64,000 nt of DNA from RPQJ01 sp963698735. GTDB lineage: Bacteria; Pseudomonadota; Gammaproteobacteria; Steroidobacterales; Steroidobacteraceae. A model generated the notes under the pieces. The model did not search any database. It had not been told where the DNA came from and was given only the letters and a program-made list of their open reading frames with translations. This document shows positions 50,885-61,042 of this stretch, in pieces. The stretch spans positions 156,211 to 220,210 of the forward strand of contig CAVOSA010000024.1 of the NCBI GenBank assembly GCA_963698735.1, read 5' to 3'. Made by a program: the position numbers and the translations under genes. Numbering within the stretch: position 1 is the stretch's first letter; each line of letters starts with the position of its first letter.

Positions 50885-51385
50885 CTACCTCAGGTTACCG
50901 GCCGCTTTCGCATCCACCTGCGGCACGAACACGAAGTACGGCGTGCTGACCTTGCCGCCCGGCGCGACATACGCGGGCGCGGCGACGCCGGGGTCGCCGA
51001 GGCTTTTCACGTAAGCGTAGATCGCCTTCAGGTCATCCCGCGTCATCTGCTGCAGCACGTAGGCCGGCATCGGCGGCAGCCGGTCCTTCTGCGAGTGCTC
51101 GAGCCACTGTGCCTCGCTCATCGAGTTCATCACGAGGCGCAGGTTGGCGGGATACGAGGTGCCCCACGGCCCCTGGAAGCCGACCGCGCTGCCCTTCAGC
51201 CAGTCTTTTTCCGGAATCTTGAGGGCCTGCTCCATGAAGCCCTCGGTGTGGCAGTCGTTGCAGCCGCCGATGGTGACGAGGTACCGGCCGCGCTGAACCT
51301 GTGACGGGTCTGCCGCGGTGGCCACGGTGGCGGTGAACGTGAAAGCGAAGACGGCCGCAAGGCCGAGCCCGAATCCTGTTTGCAT
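50885..51385 (-). CDS. Exported mono-heme cytochrome c
   Basis: A 166-residue periplasmic protein. The signal peptide ends near VATAAD (residue 25). The single heme site is CNDCH in GGCNDCHTEG, and the axial Met is probably in LPPMPAYVLQQMT. It resembles the small cytochromes that follow dehydrogenases or oxidases. Nearby respiratory genes are frdCAB, but a direct partnership is not shown; a REP-like hairpin separates them. Confidence 0.87.
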   Translation of the reverse strand: MQTGFGLGLAAVFAFTFTATVATAADPSQVQRGRYLVTIGGCNDCHTEGFMEQALKIPEKDWLKGSAVGFQGPWGTSYPANLRLVMNSMSEAQWLEHSQKDRLPPMPAYVLQQMTRDDLKAIYAYVKSLGDPGVAAPAYVAPGGKVSTPYFVFVPQVDAKAAGNLR

Positions 51386-51564
51386 GATGTCCCTCCTGTG
51401 CGTGCGTATGCGCGGCGGTGAGCCTTCGCCGCCTCCATTCCGGACGGCGTCCCGGCCGATCCTTGAATGGCTCGGAAGTGTGGAGGACCGGATCGGGCGC
51501 GGGAAGCGAGCCGGCGCCGGGAAACGACGGGCAGTTTGGTGGACGCGACGAAGCGAGGACACGG

Positions 51565-51601
51565 CCCTCACCCCAACCCTCTCCCGCAATGCGGGAGAGG
51601 G
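51565..51601. repeat. REP-like intergenic palindrome
   Basis: The segment CCCTCACCCCAA is followed by an 11-bp perfect stem, CCCTCTCCCGC (51577-51587) and GCGGGAGAGGG (51591-51601), with a 3-base loop. This CCCTCACC..CCCTCTCCC-hairpin layout is a well-known repetitive extragenic element in proteobacteria. It sits between the cytochrome c start and the frdB stop, where it may protect or end the frd transcript. I found no second copy in the window. Confidence 0.7.
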
Positions 51602-51610
51602 CGCAGCGCC

Positions 51611-52390
51611 CTACATCCCGGCCTTGACCATCTTGCGCCGCAGGTAGGCGATTTGCGTCTGCAGCGGCAGCTGCTTCGGGCACACGTCGTGACAGCCAAG
51701 CAGGGTCATGCAGCCGAACACGCCGTCGTCGTTGCCGACGAGTTCGTAGAAGTCATCGCCGGTGCGGTGGTCGCGCGGGTCCAGGGCAAAGCGCGCGATC
51801 TTGTTGAGGCCGACCGCGCCCACGAAATCCTCGCGCATGCGCGCCGTGCCGCAGGCGGCGACGCAGCAGCCGCATTCGATGCAGCGGTCGAGTTCGTAGA
51901 TCCTGTCGGCCAGTTCGGGATCCATGCGCTCCTCGAGTCGCGTCAGGTCCACTTCCTCGCCGAGCGAATGCACCCAGGTCTCGAGCCGCTCGCTCATGCC
52001 GCGCATCCACTTGCCCGTGTTCACGGACAGGTCGGCAACGAGTTCGAACGCCGGCAGTGGCGCCAGCGAGATCTCGGCCGGAAGATCCTGTGTCAGCGTG
52101 CGGCAAGCAAGGCCCGGGCGGCCGTTCACGACCATGCCGCAACTGCCGCAGATGCCGGCGCGGCAGACGAAATCGAACGCCAGTGACGGGTCGAGCTTCT
52201 CGCGGATTTCATTGAGCGCGATGAACAGCGTCATGCCCGGCGCTTCCTCGAGCTCGAAGACGTCGAAATGCGGGATGCTCACCGGGTCCTGCGGATCGTG
52301 GCGCAGGACGTGGAAGTGCAGCATGCGCTTCGGCGCATCGGCCTGCGGGATCGCGGCCCTGGGCGGCGTGGAGTCGGTGACTGAGCTCAT
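51611..52390 (-). CDS. frdB: Fumarate reductase iron-sulfur subunit
   Basis: A 259-residue electron-transfer subunit. The [2Fe-2S] site is CRAGICGSCGMVVNG with a later Cys in PGLAC; the [4Fe-4S] site is CIECGCCVAAC; the [3Fe-4S] site involves CMTLLGCHDVCPKQLP. FrdB carries electrons between the flavoprotein and the quinone site in the membrane anchor. Its ATG overlaps the end of frdA by 4 bases. The 3' end is followed by a REP-like hairpin. Confidence 0.93.
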   Translation of the reverse strand: MSSVTDSTPPRAAIPQADAPKRMLHFHVLRHDPQDPVSIPHFDVFELEEAPGMTLFIALNEIREKLDPSLAFDFVCRAGICGSCGMVVNGRPGLACRTLTQDLPAEISLAPLPAFELVADLSVNTGKWMRGMSERLETWVHSLGEEVDLTRLEERMDPELADRIYELDRCIECGCCVAACGTARMREDFVGAVGLNKIARFALDPRDHRTGDDFYELVGNDDGVFGCMTLLGCHDVCPKQLPLQTQIAYLRRKMVKAGM

Positions 52391-54372
52391 GTCGGAAGTT
52401 TCTCGTCGATGCGTTCGTTGCGACCGCGCAGGCTGTCGGGCAGCAGGTGGTCGTACGGCATGAGCGCCGCCTGCACGGAGTGACGGCCGGCATCGCCAAG
52501 GGCCTCACGCAGTCTCGCCACCTCGGCGGCGCGCTGCGACGTGTCCGGATGATCGACGTAATCCTTGTTGCCGTAGCCGCGCCAGCCGGGCGGCAGCTCC
52601 ATGCGGTGGACGTCGAGCGCCTCGTAGTTCAGCGTCGGCAGCGTCGCGAGCGGGTCATTCCAAGTGGCGAGCGTGCGTTTCAGCCACTCGGCGTCGTTGC
52701 GACGCGGGAAATCCTCGCGGAAATGGGCGCCGCGACTCTCGGTGCGCCTGAGTGCGCCCTGCGCGACACACAGCGCGATCTTGATCATCTTCTGCACGCG
52801 GTACGCCGTCACCAGCTCCGGGTTCGGACCGTCGCGACGCGAGCGCAACCCGATGTTGCGACTGCGGACGAGCAGCTCCTGCAGCCTGTCCACGGCGCGC
52901 TGCAGGTCTGCACCGGTGCGGAAGATGCCGACGTTGTCGGTCATCGTCTGCTGCATTTCGGCCTTGAGCGTATCCGCCTGCTCGCGCCCGCCGCCCTTGA
53001 GCAGCGCGTCGAGCTTGCCGCGCTCGGCTTCCAGCGCTGCACGCAGCACGGTCGTCGGGATGTCGAGTTCGCCCTCTGGGCTCTCCACGAAATCCGCGAT
53101 GAACTCGCCGACGATCATCCCGGCGACGACGGTCTCGGCCACTGAATTGCCGCCGAGGCGATTGAAACCGTGCATGTCCCAGCAGGCGGCTTCGCCCGCC
53201 GCAAACAGGCCGCGCAGCGTGGGTGTCTGGCCGGTGTGATCGGTGCGCACGCCGCCCATGGTGTAGTGCTGGGCGGGGCGCACGGGGATCCACTGGTCAG
53301 CCGGGTCGACGCCGAGGAAGTACTGGCAGATCTCCTTCACTTCGCGCAGGTTGTGCTCGATGTGCTTGCGCCCGAGCAGCGTGATGTCGAGCCACAGGTG
53401 CTCGCCGAAGCGCGACTTCGCGGCGTTGCCCTTGCGGATGTGCTCTTCCATGCGGCGCGAGACGACGTCGCGCGAAGCGAGTTCTTTCTTCTCCGGCTCG
53501 TAGTCCGGCATGAAGCGGTGACCGCTCGCATCGCGCAGCAAACCGCCGTCGCCACGGCAACCCTCGGTGACGAGGATGCCCGCCGGGAAGATGCCGGTCG
53601 GATGGAACTGCACGGCTTCCATGTTGCCGAGCGGCACGATCCCGGTTTCGAGCGCGAGCGCTGCGCCGATACCCTCGCAGATCACCGCATTGGTCGTGAC
53701 GCGGTAGACGCGCCCTGCCCCGCCCGTCGCGATTGCGGTGGCCTTGGCGACGTAGGCCGTGAGTTCGCCCGTGATCAGGTCGCGGACGATCGCACCGTAG
53801 CAGCGCTTGCCGTCGTGAATCAGCGCCAGCGCCTCCGTGCGCTCGTGCACAGGGATGCCTTCGGCGATTGCGCGATCGCCCACCGCGAACAGCATCGCGT
53901 GGCCCGTGCCGTCCGAGACGTAGCAGGTGCGCCATTTCCTGGTGCCACCGAAATCGCGCTGCGCCACCAGGCCGTGCGCTTGCTCGCGCTCGGTGATCGT
54001 GACCTTCTCACCGTTGATGATGACCTGCCGGTCGCCCTGGCGGACGCGGCTCCACGGCACGCCCCACGCAGCCAGTTCGCGCACGGCCTTGGGCGCCGTG
54101 TTCACGAACATGCGCACGACCTGCTGGTCGGCGCCCCAGTCGCTGCCCTTGACCGTGTCCTCGAAGTGCACGTCCTCGTTGTCGCCCTGGCCCTTGGTGA
54201 CGTTGGCGAGGCTCGCCTGCATGCCGCCCTGCGCGGCTGCCGAATGCGAGCGCTTGGGTGGCACCAGCGAGAGCACGATAGCGTCGTGGCCGCGGCGGCG
54301 CGCGCCGATGGCGACCCGCAGTCCCGCGAGGCCGCCGCCGATGACCAGCACGTCGGTGTAGACGACTTTCAT
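52387..54372 (-). CDS. frdA: Fumarate reductase flavoprotein subunit
   Basis: A 661-residue FAD-containing catalytic subunit. VLVIGGGLAGLRVAIGARRRG is the Rossmann motif. The FAD-linking His is in KRSHSAAAQGGMQASL. Substrate-site segments are QFHPTGIFPAGILVTEGCRGDGG and RPAQHYTMGGVRTD. The C-terminus carries the usual helical cap and linker. It reduces fumarate to succinate using electrons from menaquinol via FrdCB. Start MKVVYTDVLVIGGG at 54372 overlaps the frdC stop (ATGA). Operon order frdC-frdA-frdB matches Wolinella. Confidence 0.94.
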   Translation of the reverse strand: MKVVYTDVLVIGGGLAGLRVAIGARRRGHDAIVLSLVPPKRSHSAAAQGGMQASLANVTKGQGDNEDVHFEDTVKGSDWGADQQVVRMFVNTAPKAVRELAAWGVPWSRVRQGDRQVIINGEKVTITEREQAHGLVAQRDFGGTRKWRTCYVSDGTGHAMLFAVGDRAIAEGIPVHERTEALALIHDGKRCYGAIVRDLITGELTAYVAKATAIATGGAGRVYRVTTNAVICEGIGAALALETGIVPLGNMEAVQFHPTGIFPAGILVTEGCRGDGGLLRDASGHRFMPDYEPEKKELASRDVVSRRMEEHIRKGNAAKSRFGEHLWLDITLLGRKHIEHNLREVKEICQYFLGVDPADQWIPVRPAQHYTMGGVRTDHTGQTPTLRGLFAAGEAACWDMHGFNRLGGNSVAETVVAGMIVGEFIADFVESPEGELDIPTTVLRAALEAERGKLDALLKGGGREQADTLKAEMQQTMTDNVGIFRTGADLQRAVDRLQELLVRSRNIGLRSRRDGPNPELVTAYRVQKMIKIALCVAQGALRRTESRGAHFREDFPRRNDAEWLKRTLATWNDPLATLPTLNYEALDVHRMELPPGWRGYGNKDYVDHPDTSQRAAEVARLREALGDAGRHSVQAALMPYDHLLPDSLRGRNERIDEKLPT

Positions 54373-55127
54373 CGCGTCACCCCGGTTGCGCTGACCGCGG
54401 ATGGTACGTAGTGCTGGCCGTAGAACGGAGCATGGTCGATGCCGATCTTCATGTAGGCGGCCAGCGTCAGCAGGCCCAGGACCAGGAAGAAGCCGGTCAG
54501 CGTCCACTTGAAGACGCGCAGCCTGCGCCGCGTCTCGGCCGGGTCATCGCCGACGAACCAGCCCCACTTGAGTGCGAGCCGGTACAGGCCGACGCCCCCG
54601 TGAAACTCCACCGCGAACAGCAGCACCAGGTAGAGCGGCCACATGAGGTCGGTCCAGACCCGGTCGGCCGACTCGAACGGCCCGATGCGGTCCGGGCGGG
54701 TCAGCATGATGTAGAGGTGGACCGAGGCCAGGAAAAAGAGCGCGAACCCGGTGACCACCTGCCAGTACCAGAGGGTCGTGTCTTCGTGCCGCATCTCCGT
54801 CAAATGGTCGCGATACGTACGGTATTGGCGGTAATTGGCAGGGAACTTGCGGAGCGCCAGGGCGGCGTGGACCACGAACAGTGTCGCGATCGTGGCGACC
54901 AGTGCCGACACCAGCCCATAGACCGGGCGGCCGAAGATGAAATAGCCCTCGAACATCCGGGCGACCGTCCACATCGCGTCCTTGCCGAGCAGGATCGTCG
55001 CGACGAAGAACATGTGCACCCACATGAAGAGGCCGAGCGCCAGCCCGGTGGCGCTCTGCAGGAAGTCCAGCCGGGCCGGCCAGCGCCGCAGGCGTCGCGC
55101 GGCGGAGACCGGCGCGGTCGTCGACAT
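54369..55127 (-). CDS. frdC: Di-heme cytochrome b subunit of fumarate reductase
   Basis: A 252-residue membrane subunit with five helices. Four His at 38, 87, 137 and 176 have spacing 49/50/39, the same as the heme ligands of Wolinella FrdC (44, 93, 143, 182). Glu-60 and Glu-174 fall at positions equivalent to Wolinella Glu-66 (menaquinol site) and Glu-180 (E-pathway). This is a type B, single-polypeptide anchor, unlike the two-subunit SdhCD/FrdCD of enterics. It implies a menaquinone-linked enzyme. The start MSTTAPVSAARR at 55127 was preferred over upstream frame extension. Confidence 0.92.
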   Translation of the reverse strand: MSTTAPVSAARRLRRWPARLDFLQSATGLALGLFMWVHMFFVATILLGKDAMWTVARMFEGYFIFGRPVYGLVSALVATIATLFVVHAALALRKFPANYRQYRTYRDHLTEMRHEDTTLWYWQVVTGFALFFLASVHLYIMLTRPDRIGPFESADRVWTDLMWPLYLVLLFAVEFHGGVGLYRLALKWGWFVGDDPAETRRRLRVFKWTLTGFFLVLGLLTLAAYMKIGIDHAPFYGQHYVPSAVSATGVTR

Positions 55128-55187
55128 TCGTTTCGCAGTGTGCACGGCAATCTCGGTCTGGCCGGAGCGTGTGGGGATTGAGAGCGA

Positions 55188-55201
55188 TGCAACCGGTTGC
55201 A
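55188..55201. promoter_or_regulatory. 14-bp palindrome between frdCAB and nuo
   Basis: TGCAACCGGTTGCA is a perfect palindrome in the divergent promoter region. A further half-site TTGGTTGCA occurs 33 bases further on (55232-55240). A TATAGT box at about 55244 could be the nuo -10. It is not an FNR box (TTGAT-N4-ATCAA). A regulator binding here could control both operons. Confidence 0.5.
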
Positions 55202-55279
55202 GCCATAAGTGTTTTCCGCGGGGCGAGGCCATTGGTTGCAGTCGATATAGTCCGCCCTGCAAGTCACGCCCACGCCGAA

Positions 55280-55645
55280 ATGACCGCCTACCTCTCCTTC
55301 CTCGTCTACCTGCTGGCAATCCTCGGCTTCGTGGCCTTGACGCTATGGTTGAACCGGGTGCTCGGGCCGAAACCTGAGCCGACGCCGCTGAAACTCGAGC
55401 CCTTCGAGTGCGGCGCGACGGCGATCGAGACCGACAACATGCGGGCGGTCCCGGTCAAGTACTACGCCATCGCCGTCGTCTTCATCCTGTTCGACCTGGA
55501 AACCGTCTTCCTCTACCTGTGGGCGCTGGCGGCGACGCCGCTCACGGGGTTCATGCTCGGGACGTTCGCGCTGTTCACGCTGCTGCTGGTGCTGATCATG
55601 CTGTACGTCTGGCGGTCCGGGCTGCTGGAAGAGGTGACGACTTGA
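55280..55645 (+). CDS. nuoA: NADH-quinone oxidoreductase subunit A
   Basis: A 121-residue membrane subunit with three helices. PFECGATAIETDNMRAVPVKYYAIAVVFILFDLETVFLYLWA is the standard NuoA core, including the loop Cys (ECG) near the quinone channel. The ATG at 55280 fits the family length. It heads a complex I operon that continues beyond the window; nuoB overlaps it by 4 bases (TTGA). The typical preceding secG and tRNA-Leu are absent; frdCAB is divergent instead. Confidence 0.94.
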   Translation: MTAYLSFLVYLLAILGFVALTLWLNRVLGPKPEPTPLKLEPFECGATAIETDNMRAVPVKYYAIAVVFILFDLETVFLYLWALAATPLTGFMLGTFALFTLLLVLIMLYVWRSGLLEEVTT

Positions 55646-56151
55646 GCGCGACGACACCCGTGCCGCGCCAGGAAAAGAGCGCCGCCTTCGAGTACCTGAC
55701 CACGCGCAAGGACGAATTCGTCGGCTGGGCGCGGAAGTTCTCGCTTTTTCCCTACCCGTTCGTGACGGCCTGCTGCGCGATGGAATTCATGTCGGTGAGT
55801 TCGACGCTGTACGACACCGACCGTTTCGGCGCCGCGCTGCCGCGCTTCACGCCGCGCCAGTCCGACCTGCTGATGGTCGTCGGCACCGTCTCGCACAAGC
55901 AGGCGCCGATCCTGCGCAAGGTCTACGAGCAGATGTGCGAGCCCAAGTGGGTCATCGCCTTCGGCGTCTGCGCGACGAGCGGCGGCTTCTACCAGAACTA
56001 CGCCGCCCTGCCGGGCATCGACAAGATCATCCCCGTCGACCTGTACATCCCGGGCTGCCCGCCGCGGCCGGAAATGGTGATCGACGGCATCATGAAGCTC
56101 CAGGACAAGATCGCTGCCGAGCGCCACCCGATCATCAACCAGGATTTCTGA
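55642..56151 (+). CDS. nuoB: NADH-quinone oxidoreductase subunit B
   Basis: A 169-residue peripheral-arm subunit that holds terminal cluster N2. Cysteines are visible in TACCAMEFMS, CEPKWVIAFGVCAT and DLYIPGCPPRPE. The start is a TTG at 55642 overlapping the nuoA stop, with GAAGAGG just upstream; no ATG is available. Cluster N2 passes electrons to quinone. Confidence 0.94.
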   Translation: MSATTPVPRQEKSAAFEYLTTRKDEFVGWARKFSLFPYPFVTACCAMEFMSVSSTLYDTDRFGAALPRFTPRQSDLLMVVGTVSHKQAPILRKVYEQMCEPKWVIAFGVCATSGGFYQNYAALPGIDKIIPVDLYIPGCPPRPEMVIDGIMKLQDKIAAERHPIINQDF

Positions 56152-56153
56152 GC

Positions 56154-56642
56154 GTGAGCACGGGGGAACATCTGCTCGAGCGTGTACAGGCCAGCCTTGG
56201 CGCGCAGGCGCTCGAAGCCGGCATGGCTCACGGCATCCTCGTGCTGCAGATCGCGCCGGAAAGCCTCGTGCCCGTGGCCGGACGGCTCAAGCAGGAGTTC
56301 GGCTTCGACCTGTTCCTGGACGTCACGGCAACGGACTGGCCGCAGCGCCGGCCGCGCTTCGACGTGGTGTACCACTTCTACTCCACGCGCGACTTCGTCC
56401 GCGTGCGACTCAAGACCCGGGTCGAGGAAGCGGACCCGACGATCGACACGCTCGTCCCGCTGTATGGCTCGGCGCGCTACATGGAGCGCGAATGTCATGA
56501 AATGTACGGCATCCGCTTCCGCGGCAACGACGACCTGCGCCCGCTGCTGCTGTACGAAGGGTTCGTCGGCCACCCGCTGCGCAAGGACTATCCGAAGCAG
56601 AAGGAACAGCCGCTGGTGCCCTATCGGGACATGAAGCCATGA
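56154..56642 (+). CDS. nuoC: NADH-quinone oxidoreductase subunit C
   Basis: A 162-residue peripheral-arm subunit (30-kDa homologue). YHFYSTRDFVRVRLKTRVEE and ERECHEMYGIRFRGNDDLRPLLLYEGFVGHPLRKDYP match the family. It is separate from NuoD, unlike the fused NuoCD of enterics. GTG start at 56154, two bases after nuoB. It ends overlapping the nuoD ATG by 4 bases. Confidence 0.93.
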   Translation: MSTGEHLLERVQASLGAQALEAGMAHGILVLQIAPESLVPVAGRLKQEFGFDLFLDVTATDWPQRRPRFDVVYHFYSTRDFVRVRLKTRVEEADPTIDTLVPLYGSARYMERECHEMYGIRFRGNDDLRPLLLYEGFVGHPLRKDYPKQKEQPLVPYRDMKP

Positions 56643-57868
56643 GCCTGCCGCCGCTCACCACGCTGCCGAACCCGATTCGCCCGGCATTTACCAAGGGCCT
56701 CACGCCCGGGTCCGTAATCGTCAACATCGGCCCGTCGCACCCCGCCACGCACGGCACGATCCAGATCGTGGCGGAGATCTCGGGCGAACGCGTGGTCCGC
56801 ACCGACGTGCACTGCGGCTACCTGCACCGCGGGTTCGAGAAGGAGTGTGAGTCGCACACCTGGCACACGCTGATTCCTTACGTCGACCGCCTCAACTACT
56901 GCTCGGCCCTGATCAACGACTTCGCCTACTGCGAGGCGGTCGAAAAGCTGATGGGCATCGAGCTGACGCCGCGCTGCCGCCACCTGCGCACGCTGCTGGC
57001 CGAGTATTCCCGCATCGCCGACCACCTGACCTGCGTGGCCGCGGCGCTGATGGAAATGGGCGCGATGACCGCGTTCCTGTACCTCGTCACGATCCGCGAC
57101 TACGTCTACGAGCACATCGCCGACCTGACCGGCGCGCGCGTCACGCACAGCTATGGCCGCATCGGCGGCCTCGCCCGCGACCTCCCGGACGGCTGGCTGA
57201 AGCGCCTGGAGGAAATCCTCGACCAGATGGACACCTTCGTCGACCGCGTGCACGGGCTCGTGGACCGCAACCGGATCTTCATCGACCGCATGCGTGACGT
57301 AGGCGTGATCCAGACCGCGGAAGCGATCAACTGGGGCTTCACCGGCCCGATCCTGCGCTCGACCGGCGCGCCGCGCGACCTGCGCAAGGACACGCCGTAC
57401 CTCTCGTACGGCGAGCTCGAGTTCGAGATTCCCGTGGGCATCAAGGGCGACAATTACGACCGCTACTACGTGCGCATGCGCGAGATCGACGAGTCGAAGC
57501 ACATGATCCGCCAGCTGATCGACCTGCTGCAGCCGGGTCCGATCTGCGTGGACGACCGCCGCTGCACGCTGCCCGACAAGCAGGCCGTATACGCCGAGAT
57601 CGAGGCGCTGATCAACCACTTCAAGCTGATCATGGAAGGGCCGCAGGTGCCGGCCGGCGAAGCGTATTCCGCGCACGAAGGCGCCAACGGCGAGCTCGGC
57701 TTCTACCTCGTCAGCGTCGGCGGCGGCGTGCCGTGGAAGGTCCATTGCCGCAGCCCGAGCTTCGTCCACATGGGCGGCGTGCACAGGATGCTCGACGGCT
57801 ACCAGCTCGCGGACCTCGTGCCGACGTTCGGTTCCATCAACATGATCGGCGGGGAGTGCGATCGATGA
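56639..57868 (+). CDS. nuoD: NADH-quinone oxidoreductase subunit D
   Basis: A 409-residue 49-kDa subunit that shares the hydrogenase large-subunit fold and helps form the quinone site. GPSHPATHGTIQ holds the quinone-binding His; CGYLHRGFEKECESHTW and RLNYCSALINDFAYCEAVEKL are typical. GYQLADLVPTFGSINMIGGECDR ends as in all NuoD. The nuoE start overlaps its stop by 4 bases. Confidence 0.95.
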   Translation: MSLPPLTTLPNPIRPAFTKGLTPGSVIVNIGPSHPATHGTIQIVAEISGERVVRTDVHCGYLHRGFEKECESHTWHTLIPYVDRLNYCSALINDFAYCEAVEKLMGIELTPRCRHLRTLLAEYSRIADHLTCVAAALMEMGAMTAFLYLVTIRDYVYEHIADLTGARVTHSYGRIGGLARDLPDGWLKRLEEILDQMDTFVDRVHGLVDRNRIFIDRMRDVGVIQTAEAINWGFTGPILRSTGAPRDLRKDTPYLSYGELEFEIPVGIKGDNYDRYYVRMREIDESKHMIRQLIDLLQPGPICVDDRRCTLPDKQAVYAEIEALINHFKLIMEGPQVPAGEAYSAHEGANGELGFYLVSVGGGVPWKVHCRSPSFVHMGGVHRMLDGYQLADLVPTFGSINMIGGECDR

Positions 57869-58329
57869 AGCACCTGGTCCCCGAGTTCGAGAAGCTCCGC
57901 GAGCGATTTCCGGCGGGCTTCGAGTCGTCGCTGGTGCTGCCGTGCCTGCGCCGCATCCAGGAAGATCGCGGCTACGTCGCGAACTCCGACATCGAGGAAC
58001 TGGCCGCATTTCTCGGCGTGCCGCAGATCCAGATCGAGGAAGTGCTGTCCTTCTACACGCAGTTCCGGCGCAAGCCCATCGGCCGCTGGCACCTGCAGTT
58101 CTGCCACAACGTGAGCTGCTCGATGAACGGCGCCGAGAACGTCCTCGCGCACGTCGAGCGGAAGCTTGGCATCAAGCCCGGCCAGACCACGCCGGACGGA
58201 CGCTACACGCTGTCCACCGTCGAGTGCCTGGGCTCCTGCGGCACCGCGCCGATGATGATGGTGAACGACGGGTACCACGAGAACCTGACGTTCACGAAGC
58301 TCGACGAGCTGCTCGAGGGGCTGAAATAG
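57865..58329 (+). CDS. nuoE: NADH-quinone oxidoreductase subunit E
   Basis: A 154-residue 24-kDa subunit with a thioredoxin-like [2Fe-2S] domain (N1a). The cysteines are in FCHNVSCSMNGAEN and VECLGSCGTAPMMMVND. An N-terminal helical domain (about 1-75) includes LRRIQEDRGYVANSDIEELA. It works with NuoF in the NADH-oxidising head. nuoF begins one base after its stop. Confidence 0.94.
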   Translation: MKHLVPEFEKLRERFPAGFESSLVLPCLRRIQEDRGYVANSDIEELAAFLGVPQIQIEEVLSFYTQFRRKPIGRWHLQFCHNVSCSMNGAENVLAHVERKLGIKPGQTTPDGRYTLSTVECLGSCGTAPMMMVNDGYHENLTFTKLDELLEGLK

Positions 58330-58330
58330 C

Positions 58331-59610
58331 ATGCCCGGTCGCCAGCTCATCATGTCCTTCCCCGTGACGGCGACGTCGCACGCGCTGCCCGAGTACCGTG
58401 CGCGCGGCGGCTACGGCGCGCTCGCGAAGACGCTCGGGCAGCTGAAGCCGCAGGATGTCGTCAAGGAAATCACGGCCTCGGGCCTGCAGGGCCGCGGCGG
58501 CGCGGCTTTTGCCGTGGGCCGCAAGTGGCAGGTCGTGCAGTACGACGACGGCCAGCCGCACTACCTGATCGCCAATGCCGACGAAGGCGAACCGGGCACC
58601 TTCAAGGACCGCTGGATCCTCGAGAACAACCCGCACGTGCTGCTCGAATCGATGCTGATCGCGAGCTACGCACTCAACGTCCGCAACTGCTTCGTCTACA
58701 TCCGCGGCGAGTTCGACCTGCCCTACCGCCGCCTCGCGGACGCGGTGGAGGAAGCCTACGCGGCGGGCCTGTTCGGCAGGAACATCCTCGGTTCCGACTT
58801 CTCGTGCGACATCGTGGTCTACCGCGGCGCCGGCGCCTACGTGGCCGGCGAGGCGTCGGGACTGATCTCCTCGCTCGAGGGCAAGAAGGGCTATCCCCGC
58901 AACCGGCCACCGCGGCTGACGGTCAAAGGGCTGTACCAGCGACCGACGGTCGTCAACAACGTCGAGTCGCTGTCGAACATTGCCTGGATCATCAGCAACG
59001 GCGCCGAGGCGTTCAAGGCCGTCGGCACGCCGAAGAGCCCGGGCACGCGCCTGTTCTCGGTGTCGGGCCACATCAACCGTCCGGGCGTCTACGAAGTCGA
59101 ACTCGGCTACCCGTGGATGAAGTTCCTCGACGAAGACTGCGGCGGCGTCCCGCACGGCCGCGCGATCAAGTGCGTCGTGCCTGGCGGGGTCTCCTCCAAG
59201 GTGCTCACCGGCGCCGACATCGCGAACCTGAAGTTGTCGCACGAAGACCTGTGGGACGCGGGCTCCACGCTCGGCTCCGGGGGCATGATCGTGATCGCCG
59301 AAGGCACCTGCATGGTGGCACTGCTGCAGGTGCTCATGCGCTTCTACCACCACGAGTCCTGCGGGCAGTGCACGCCGTGCCGTCATGGCACCGGCTGGCT
59401 GCACCGGATCCTCGACCGCATCGTCGCCGGCGACGGCCGCGCCGACGACATCGAGCGCCTGTATTACATCTCGAAATTCAACGACGGCACGACGATCTGC
59501 GGGCTCGGTGACGCCGCCGGCTACGCCTGCAGCGGCATCCTCGACAAATTCCGCGACGAGTTCGAGTACTGCATCGAACACAAGCGCTCAAAGTTCGGCG
59601 GGAACCTGGA

Positions 59611-59629
<19 letters not shown>
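58331..59629 (+). CDS. nuoF: NADH-quinone oxidoreductase subunit F
   Basis: A 432-residue 51-kDa subunit that binds NADH, FMN and cluster N3. GLQGRGGAAFAVGRKW is the NADH motif; ANADEGEPGTFKDR is the FMN region; GAGAYVAGEASGLISSLEG follows; the [4Fe-4S] ligands are ESCGQCTPCRHGTG with a later Cys in GTTICGLGDA. The chosen ATG at 58331 gives 7 extra residues before a second ATG at MSFPVTA. It overlaps nuoG by 19 bases. Confidence 0.95.
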
Positions 59630-61038
<1,409 letters not shown>

Positions 61039-61042
<4 letters not shown>

